A DNA stretch of 11,834 nt from Methanobacteriota archaeon. GTDB taxonomy: Archaea > Methanobacteriota > Methanobacteria > Methanobacteriales > Methanobacteriaceae. Location: positions 1-11,834 of the forward strand of contig JAEYSH010000148.1 in NCBI GenBank assembly GCA_023434825.1. Direction: 5' to 3'. Position numbers and translations under genes: made by a program. The notes beneath the pieces were generated by a model. It worked only from the letters and a program-made list of their open reading frames with translations. It was not told where the DNA came from and ran no database searches. Shown here piece by piece: positions 5,747 through 11,834 of the stretch; the first letter of the stretch is position 1; every line of letters starts with the position of its first letter.

Positions 5747-6736
5747 ATGTATGATATAACGATTATTCCCGGAGACGGTATTGGAAAAGAGGTTATGGGG
5801 GCAGCAATAAGTATTCTGGACGTTCTCGATATAGAATTTAATTACAGATATGCACATGCGGGTAATGAATGCTTTAAAAAAACTGGTTCAACAATTCCTG
5901 ATGAAACAATCAAATCAGCGAAAAGTTCAGATGCTACACTTTTTGGGGCTGTTACAACTGTTCCAGGTCAAAAAAGCGCCATAATAACTCTTAGAAAAGA
6001 ACTGGATCTTTATGCAAACTTAAGGCCGATTAAATCTTATCCCGGGATAAAAAGTCTTTTTAATGATCTGGATATCATGATCATAAGAGAAAATACAGAA
6101 GGGCTTTATTCTGGGATAGAAGAAGAAAAAGAAGATGGTGCTACTGCTTTAAGGGTTATAACCCGAACTGCTAGCAAAAGAATCTGTAAATTTGCATTTA
6201 ATTACGCTAAAAAAAATACAAGAAAAAAAATTACAGCGATACATAAAGCAAACGTCCTTAAAAAGACTGATGGATTATTTAAAGAAACTTTCTATAATGT
6301 TGCTCGAGATTTTCCGGATATTAAAACAGATGACCGTTACGTGGATGCTGCGGCCATGTTTCTAATTACAAATCCATATATGTTTGATGTTATTGTGACC
6401 ACAAATCTTTTTGGAGATATACTTTCTGATGAGGGTGCGGGCCTTGTTGGAGGGCTGGGATTAGCCCCATCAGCTAATATTGGGGAAAATAACGCATTAT
6501 TTGAACCAGTACATGGTTCTGGACCAGATATTGCTGGTAAATGTATTTCTAATCCTTCTGCTATGATAATGTCTTCTGTAATGATGTTAAATTATTTAAA
6601 AGAATATGATGCAGCATTTAAAGTTGAAAATGCGCTTAAAGAAGTCTTAATGGAAGGTAAGATTTTAACTCCAGATTTATGTGGAAATTCAACTACAATG
6701 GAAATGGCAGATGAAATACGTCTAAAGATAAAATAA
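5747..6736 (+). CDS. aksF: Homoisocitrate/isopropylmalate dehydrogenase family enzyme (AksF/LeuB type)
   Basis: This 329-residue beta-decarboxylating dehydrogenase oxidises a 2-hydroxy-3-alkyl dicarboxylic acid with NAD. Motifs are PGDGIG (8-13), substrate arginines R83, R93 and R114 in LRKELDLYANLRP and IIRENTEGLYSG, K167 in HKANVLKKTDG, metal-binding Asp200, Asp224 and Asp228 (FGDILSDEGAGLVGG), and the cofactor loop FEPVHGSGPDIAGK (252-265). Methanogens carry two paralogues: LeuB for leucine, and AksF for chain extension to 2-oxosuberate, a coenzyme B precursor. The loop before LRK reads KSAIIT, similar to what I recall for AksF of Methanocaldococcus, and no leuC or leuD is nearby, so AksF is favoured. 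The C-terminal half also resembles LeuB, so the symbol is tentative though the family is certain. The ATG has only a weak GTGAT site at 5739-5743. Confidence 0.85.
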   Translation: MYDITIIPGDGIGKEVMGAAISILDVLDIEFNYRYAHAGNECFKKTGSTIPDETIKSAKSSDATLFGAVTTVPGQKSAIITLRKELDLYANLRPIKSYPGIKSLFNDLDIMIIRENTEGLYSGIEEEKEDGATALRVITRTASKRICKFAFNYAKKNTRKKITAIHKANVLKKTDGLFKETFYNVARDFPDIKTDDRYVDAAAMFLITNPYMFDVIVTTNLFGDILSDEGAGLVGGLGLAPSANIGENNALFEPVHGSGPDIAGKCISNPSAMIMSSVMMLNYLKEYDAAFKVENALKEVLMEGKILTPDLCGNSTTMEMADEIRLKIK

Positions 6737-6937
6737 AGATTAATTTAAAGTATTTATTGATATAATGCCGTTATTATTATATTTTTAATGAATATTAAGC
6801 TATTTTATGAACTGTTATTTCAGATAGATTAATTTATAATAAATGGGGTTCTAAAAATGTGTATGTTATGAGTTTCTAGTTTTATAATTCAATTTTAGAA
6901 AAATATAAGAATAATTAAATAATAGTCACATAGTAAG

Positions 6938-6947
6938 TTTTATATTG
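6938..6947 (+). promoter_or_regulatory. Probable fbp promoter (TATA box)
   Basis: TTTTATATTG is the best TATA match in the second half of the spacer. Transcription would start near 6967-6972, just before the first inverted-repeat arm, leaving a leader of about 125-130 bases. An alternative TATA-like stretch at 6833-6840 would make the leader about 100 bases longer. Confidence 0.45.
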
Positions 6948-6972
6948 GTACAAAAACATAATTTTCTATAGA

Positions 6973-7057
6973 ATTAAAGGTGATATAAACTGTATTATCG
7001 TTTTAAAGTCATTGAAAATGTTGATTAATAACATGAGAAACCACCTTTAATCAATGT
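6973..7057 (+). promoter_or_regulatory. fbp leader with competing inverted repeats
   Basis: ATTAAAGGTG (6973-6982) is perfectly complementary to CACCTTTAAT (7042-7051). The second arm overlaps TTAATCAA (7047-7054), which pairs with TTGATTAA (7021-7028) and extends by two G-U and two A-U pairs to 7017-7058. The same CACCT (7042-7046) can also pair with AGGTG (7088-7092) in the fbp ribosome binding site, plus two G-U pairs. The three pairings share bases and cannot all form, as expected of a translational or attenuation switch. Function is not shown. Confidence 0.35.
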
Positions 7058-7097
7058 TAATAATGTTTAAAAATTTTTATGATACGGAGGTGTTTTT

Positions 7098-8195
<1,098 letters not shown>

Positions 8196-8204
8196 TTCTT
8201 CAAA

Positions 8205-8213
8205 TTTTTTTTT
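8205..8213 (+). terminator. T9 tract after fbp
   Basis: Nine T residues start ten bases after the fbp stop codon, with further T-rich sequence to about 8230. This is a typical archaeal terminator, placed in the 29-base gap between two convergent genes. Confidence 0.6.
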
Positions 8214-8224
8214 ATTCTTTTATC

Positions 8225-9001
8225 TTATTTTAAAAATAATTTTGATGGATTTTGAACACACATTTTATTAATATCTGATTTTTTAATCCCATATTCCGCC
8301 ATGGAATTTACAAACATTTTCATTCCATCTACCGGCTTTGGATTGTGAGCTTGACCAAAATCAGTTGCCATAATACAATTTTTTGCCCCAACATCTTTAA
8401 TTGCATCGGCCATTATTTTTGGATCTAAATTATCGTGCTTTTCCATACATGCCACAAAACAGTGCTCTAAATAGGCATATCTGGACATTTCTTTTTGTTC
8501 ATCAACTGAAGCCCCAACAACGCCAGTTAAAGGATGATTAATAATTATTTTATTTATCCCTTGCTCTTTAGCATAATCTAAAAGTTTAAAGATTTCATCT
8601 GGCTTTAAATGTCCAGTTGCTAAAACTAAATCATTTCCTGCAATTATATTAAGTATTTCTTCAGTATTCTGGTAATTTATATTAATTTCTGGAGCTGAAA
8701 TCGTTGGAAACCACACAATTTTACCTCCAAGATTAGCAGTAACTTTAACTGATTCTGGATTCAGTCCTCCAACACTTGAATTTAAACAAATTCCCCCAAT
8801 AACTTTAAATCCAGTTACAGTTTCTGCTATTTTGGCTCTTGAAGCTGTAGATTCAACATGAGATTTAATAACTATTGCACCCATCTTTTCCTTTCTTGCT
8901 TCTTCTGCTGCTTCAATATCATTAGATATTCTTAGTTTAATATCTGGAGCTGTATGGATATGGGTATCTAAGAACCCTTCAATTGAATTATTATAGTCCA
9001 T
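8225..9001 (-). CDS. DUF6282-type putative metal-dependent hydrolase
   Basis: This 258-residue cytosolic protein has the layout of an amidohydrolase-like TIM barrel: DTHIH (Asp12, His14, His16) at the first strand, IKSH (Lys46, His48), ATGH (His131), INHP (His156), LEH (His180) and ATDFGQ (Asp214). The order HxH, Lys, His, His, Asp matches the metal ligands of amidohydrolases. I assign it from memory to DUF6282, previously annotated only as a cytosolic protein. The substrate is unknown. It starts 18 bases after the fumarase beta gene on the same strand and is surely co-transcribed. No ribosome binding site precedes the ATG at 9001-8999, so translation may depend on the upstream gene. It could act on a dicarboxylate-related compound, but that is only a guess from context. 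Confidence 0.75.
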   Translation of the reverse strand: MDYNNSIEGFLDTHIHTAPDIKLRISNDIEAAEEARKEKMGAIVIKSHVESTASRAKIAETVTGFKVIGGICLNSSVGGLNPESVKVTANLGGKIVWFPTISAPEININYQNTEEILNIIAGNDLVLATGHLKPDEIFKLLDYAKEQGINKIIINHPLTGVVGASVDEQKEMSRYAYLEHCFVACMEKHDNLDPKIMADAIKDVGAKNCIMATDFGQAHNPKPVDGMKMFVNSMAEYGIKKSDINKMCVQNPSKLFLK

Positions 9002-9019
9002 AAAAATCGTTAAATAATT

Positions 9020-9580
9020 TTAAGGTGCCTTAATTTTGGCTCTAACTTCTTCATAGAGATTATTTCCATTAGAATCCATTGCCACAACTAGCGGGCCGAA
9101 ATCTTTAACTTCCAGTTCCCATATGGCTTCTGGAACTCCTAAATCAATCCAGTTTACGCTATTTACTTTTAAAATTGATTTAACATATAAAGCAGCACAT
9201 CCACCGACAGCAGCAAGATAAACAGCGTTATTTTCTTCCAGTGCGCTGGCAGTATTTTCATCCATACCTCCCTTTCCAATAACGGCTTTAACACCCAATT
9301 TTAAAACATCTGGTTGATAGGGATTCATTCTTGTGCTTGTAGTAGGTCCTACAGCTACCATTTCATAATTTAACTTTTCATTTTCACATGAAGATTTTAT
9401 AATTGGTCCTGCATGGAATATAACTGCTCCTTTGAGCTCTACGGGTGATCCTTCCTCTAATATTCTTTGATGGGCCCTATCTCGTGCAGTATAAATTGTC
9501 CCTGATAAATATATGATATCTCCAGTTTTTAATTTAGTAATATCGTCCTCTGAAAGTGGTGTTTTTAGTTTTATACTCAT
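9020..9580 (-). CDS. Class I fumarate hydratase beta subunit (C-terminal domain type)
   Basis: The two-subunit iron-sulfur fumarase interconverts malate and fumarate; here it would work toward fumarate in the reductive partial citrate cycle. The 186 residues match the beta subunit: GTIYTARDRAHQR (27-39), HAGP (56-59), VGPTTSTRM (77-85), GKGGM (102-106), AVGGCAAL (124-131), and EVKDFGPLVVAMDSNGNNL near the end. The Fe-S cysteines belong to the alpha subunit, which is not in the window; in methanogens the two genes are often apart. The ATG at 9580-9578 follows AGGTGA at 9590-9585. L-tartrate dehydratase has the same fold and cannot be excluded, but malate dehydrogenase nearby supports fumarase. 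Confidence 0.88.
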   Translation of the reverse strand: MSIKLKTPLSEDDITKLKTGDIIYLSGTIYTARDRAHQRILEEGSPVELKGAVIFHAGPIIKSSCENEKLNYEMVAVGPTTSTRMNPYQPDVLKLGVKAVIGKGGMDENTASALEENNAVYLAAVGGCAALYVKSILKVNSVNWIDLGVPEAIWELEVKDFGPLVVAMDSNGNNLYEEVRAKIKAP

Positions 9581-9613
9581 TTATTCACCTATTTTATTAT
9601 GGATCTTTAATTT

Positions 9614-9624
9614 TTATATTATAT
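9614..9624 (-). promoter_or_regulatory. Probable promoter of the fumarase beta-DUF6282 operon
   Basis: The minus strand reads ATATAATATAA. A start of transcription about 25 bases on, near 9593, would leave a leader of about 13 bases that still includes the AGGTGA site. Another TATA-like stretch lies at 9668-9685, so the choice is tentative. Confidence 0.35.
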
Positions 9625-9819
9625 TAATTGAATAAATTTGAAATAAAGCTTCCAGTATGCCTTAAATTCTATTATATCTTTTTAGATTTAAATGGTTTAA
9701 ATTCTTTCTTTATTCCTTAAATTCCATATATTTATATATTCATTTATTTATATCTTATTTGAAAAATAATATTTTTTAAATTTTAGAAAAATAAACTAGA
9801 TACAGTTTTTATTGTTAAA

Positions 9820-9831
9820 TAATATATATTA
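9820..9831 (+). promoter_or_regulatory. Possible promoter of the DUF2070 gene
   Basis: TAATATATATTA is a TATA-like element about 45 bases before the chosen ATG. Several other TATA-like stretches lie at 9724-9755. The spacer is extremely AT-rich, so the assignment is weak. Confidence 0.3.
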
Positions 9832-9870
9832 ATTATTTTATTGATTAAAAATGATTATCAGAGGTTAACT

Positions 9871-11706
9871 ATGTCAGGGGACAACTTAGTGGGTCTAACA
9901 AAGTATATAATGACCCTTCCACCAACGAGATTTTCACTTTTCAGTATGGCATTTATAAGTTTCATTATAGGATGTATAGCTTCATTACTGGAACCATCGG
10001 CAAAATATTCAGTTTTATACAGTATTGTATACGGCGGTTCAGCAGGGTTTTTAATTTTTGGATTAACTTCAATAATGAGCGGAGCGCTTACCCAGCCGAT
10101 ACTAAACTCATTTGAAGGTAGACACATGAAAATGAAGCAATCTATGTTTCTTGCGTTTGCTTCAATGATGATAGTAGGTTTTATATATATAATTGGGAGT
10201 ATAGTGAACGTATTTTCAGTTTATGATTATATAATTGACGCACTTATTTTCGGATGTGCATTAATGTTTGCATTTAGAATCATTACAATCTGGGGAACTT
10301 CGAATATAAGTCTTTTTAAGTCCCTCGCAGTATCTGCAATTCAACCAACACTAATACTTAGCATGGTTATAGTTTTAAGCACTTTAACTAGTTTAACTTC
10401 TAATATTGGAGATTTTAGTATTATAGCTCTTTTTTTAAAGATATTTATTGCTTCTTTAATAATGCTAATTGCTATTTATTCTCTGGTTATGATAATGGAA
10501 TCTCCTATGAGAAGAAATTTAGGCGTTGGCGGTCTGGAATTATTAAGCCTTACATTAGCACATGTAACTGAAGGTTCTGGTGCATTAGAAACTATATTTG
10601 AAGATATGGGCGAATCTATTGATACATTAATAGGTATAATCAGCTTTAAAGGCAAAAGTGGTACTAAATCTATGTTTTTAGCTCCGTGTGTCCATCCCGG
10701 TCCCATAGGAAATATTGGTGGGGGAAATATGCCTACAATTCTCTCAAACAAGTTTGATAATTTTACAATGGTTTCCCATGGCCCATCAACCCATGACTTT
10801 AACCCTGTAGCAGCTAAGGAAATAAATAAAATAGAAAAAGTGGTTAAAGATGCTTTAGAAGATATGAATTATTCTGAAAATGTCAGTGAGTTTTTCATGG
10901 TTCAAAATGAGGGAGCAAAAATAGGTGCTCAATATTTTGACAATAATTTATTAATGCTTGCAACATTTGCACCTAATGGATTTGATGATATTGATTTTGG
11001 TGTTGGTCTTGCTTTAATGAATCAAGCAAAGTCCAGTTGCGGTATAGAAAATGTCATGATGGTAGATTGCCACAACTGCTTTAAAGGAGAAGGTGGAAGA
11101 GTTTTACCCGGTAATAAAGAAGTTTTTGAGCTTATGGGTGCAGTTGAAAAGATTAAAGCGCCTCAATCCGATTATAAAATTAGAGTGGGATGTTCTGAAG
11201 ATCCTATGGAAAATTTCACAAAAGAAGAGGGTATTGGAGAAAGTGGATTAAAAATAATGGTTCTTGAAGCATACAAATCTTCTGGAGAATCACAGAAGAC
11301 TGCATATATTCTTCTAGACGCTAATAATATGAAAATAGGATTTAGAGAAAAAATACTGGAAAAAGTCCTTGAGATGGATATTGATCATGCAGAAGTAATG
11401 ACTACAGATACTCATTATGTAAACACCCTTTCTGGAGGTCATAATCCTGTTGGAACAAAAAAACAGGATGAAATCATAGAAAGTATTCTAAAATGCACTG
11501 ATAATGCTCTAAATGATTTAGAAGAAGTTTCTGTAGGTTTTAAAGTATCCCGTATTGAAGATATTAAAACTCTGGGCCCTACACAAGCTACAGAACTTGT
11601 AACTACGATAAGTTCAATTGTTGCAGTAAGCCGGATATTTGCACCATTTATATTCATACTTGCACTTATAGCAGTGTTTATATGGATATTCTACTGGGCA
11701 TTTTAA
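9871..11706 (+). CDS. DUF2070 family multi-spanning membrane protein with metal-site-like domain
   Basis: I recognise this 611-residue protein as the archaeal DUF2070 family, function unknown. Six hydrophobic segments lie at about 20-41, 48-70, 91-114, 119-139, 151-172 and 183-210, and a seventh near 586-608. Between them is a large soluble domain of about 370 residues. That domain has clustered His/Asp motifs: APCVHPGP (271-278), SHGPSTHDFNPV (302-313), MVDCHN (397-402), TDTHYVN (512-518) and SGGHNPVG (521-528). They resemble the ligand set of a metal-dependent hydrolase. A TTG at 9841 would add ten residues, but nothing resembling a ribosome binding site precedes it. I chose the ATG at 9871, five bases after GAGGT (9861-9865). 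The gene diverges from the fumarase operon. A membrane-bound hydrolase is an inference from the motifs. Confidence 0.85.
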   Translation: MSGDNLVGLTKYIMTLPPTRFSLFSMAFISFIIGCIASLLEPSAKYSVLYSIVYGGSAGFLIFGLTSIMSGALTQPILNSFEGRHMKMKQSMFLAFASMMIVGFIYIIGSIVNVFSVYDYIIDALIFGCALMFAFRIITIWGTSNISLFKSLAVSAIQPTLILSMVIVLSTLTSLTSNIGDFSIIALFLKIFIASLIMLIAIYSLVMIMESPMRRNLGVGGLELLSLTLAHVTEGSGALETIFEDMGESIDTLIGIISFKGKSGTKSMFLAPCVHPGPIGNIGGGNMPTILSNKFDNFTMVSHGPSTHDFNPVAAKEINKIEKVVKDALEDMNYSENVSEFFMVQNEGAKIGAQYFDNNLLMLATFAPNGFDDIDFGVGLALMNQAKSSCGIENVMMVDCHNCFKGEGGRVLPGNKEVFELMGAVEKIKAPQSDYKIRVGCSEDPMENFTKEEGIGESGLKIMVLEAYKSSGESQKTAYILLDANNMKIGFREKILEKVLEMDIDHAEVMTTDTHYVNTLSGGHNPVGTKKQDEIIESILKCTDNALNDLEEVSVGFKVSRIEDIKTLGPTQATELVTTISSIVAVSRIFAPFIFILALIAVFIWIFYWAF

Positions 11707-11727
11707 TTACAAAAGAATCATGAAAAT

Positions 11728-11761
11728 AAAAAAATTTTAAGGAATTTAGATAATAAAAAAA
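11728..11761 (-). terminator. T-tracts between the DUF2070 gene and the right-edge gene
   Basis: On the minus strand two T7 tracts (11761-11755 and 11734-11728) follow the stop codon at 11780-11778. They point to termination of leftward transcription. On the plus strand only a T4 tract follows the DUF2070 stop codon. Confidence 0.4.
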
Positions 11762-11777
11762 TGGCGGATTTTAAACA

Positions 11778-11834
11778 TTAATAAATATAATCCATACCAT
11801 CATCCATAAAAAGAAGAAAGGCACTATACCGCTC
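11778..11834 (-). CDS. Possible C-terminal end of a gene entering from the right edge
   Basis: Eighteen open codons run from the right edge to a TAA at 11780-11778, encoding ERYSAFLLFMDDGMDYIY. T-tracts suited to a leftward terminator follow. The stretch is too short to identify a family, and an open frame of this length is expected by chance. The terminator-like tracts are the only added support. Confidence 0.3.
   Translation of the reverse strand, partial: ERYSAFLLFMDDGMDYIY

Larger units (their letters stand above)
6737..7097 (+). other. Spacer of 361 bases before fbp, no coding gene
   Basis: I find no protein or known RNA gene here. Its contents are the 3' flank of the aksF-like gene, with only a weak T5 tract (6781-6785), a loose inverted pair TTCTAAAA (6849-6856) / TTTTAGAA (6893-6900), a promoter-like TATA at 6939-6946, and the structured leader described separately. 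The first 200 bases are AT-rich and otherwise featureless. Confidence 0.6.

Noticed and set aside
6849..6900. TTCTAAAA/TTTTAGAA inverted pair as a terminator or small RNA
   Set aside because: The arms are AT-only apart from one pair, the spacing is 36 bases, and no T-tract follows; chance is likely in such AT-rich DNA.
7012..7050. Possible 12-codon leader peptide in the fbp leader, TTG to TAA
   Set aside because: No ribosome binding site precedes it, and its composition shows no run of one amino acid as in classical attenuator peptides.
9858..10751. Two open frames on the minus strand within the DUF2070 gene
   Set aside because: They are antisense to membrane segments and to the HPGP motif region, with no start signals; the DUF2070 frame is clearly the coding one.
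11439..11657. Open frame on the minus strand near the end of the DUF2070 gene
   Set aside because: It lies antisense to the GGHNPVG motif and the last membrane segment; no promoter or ribosome binding site supports it.

Overview
The window looks like chromosomal DNA of a methanogenic archaeon, most likely of the Methanobacteriales (Methanobacterium-like). The grounds are the low GC content, archaeal TATA-box promoters, AGGTGA/GGAGGTG ribosome binding sites, T-tract terminators, and a gene set typical of hydrogenotrophic methanogens: three-gene glutamate synthase, bifunctional FBP aldolase/phosphatase, an AksF/LeuB-type dehydrogenase, split class I fumarase, and a DUF2070 membrane protein. From memory the gene order resembles the region around MTH183-MTH193 of Methanothermobacter thermautotrophicus; I could not check this.

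Layout. 1-1951 (minus): pdxT, the glutaminase subunit and the GXGXG subunit of archaeal glutamate synthase, read leftward as one tight operon that runs off the left edge. 1952-2274: divergent promoter region with two well-placed dyads, one matching the GGAA-N6-TTCC operator of the nitrogen repressor NrpR. 2275-2544 (plus): a small membrane-anchored protein rich in Thr/Asn. 2589-5574 (minus): malate/lactate dehydrogenase, a six-repeat HEAT protein and a TPR protein, each with its own spacer. 5747-6736 (plus): isopropylmalate/homoisocitrate dehydrogenase family enzyme. 6737-7097: a long leader region before fbp with pairings that compete with each other. 7098-8195 (plus): FBP aldolase/phosphatase. 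8225-9580 (minus): fumarase beta subunit followed by a DUF6282 TIM-barrel-like protein. 9871-11706 (plus): DUF2070 membrane protein. A probable C-terminal gene end lies on the minus strand at the right edge.

How the genes fit together. Malate dehydrogenase and fumarase are steps of the reductive partial citrate cycle (oxaloacetate to malate to fumarate to 2-oxoglutarate), and glutamate synthase uses the resulting 2-oxoglutarate. The NrpR-like box would make this last step respond to nitrogen state. FBP aldolase/phosphatase serves gluconeogenesis, and the AksF/LeuB-type enzyme serves 2-oxosuberate (coenzyme B) or leucine synthesis. The window is therefore mostly core anabolism. I saw no mobile element, CRISPR array, tRNA or rRNA. 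The least understood parts are the DUF2070 protein, the DUF6282 protein, the small sequon-rich protein, and the fbp leader.
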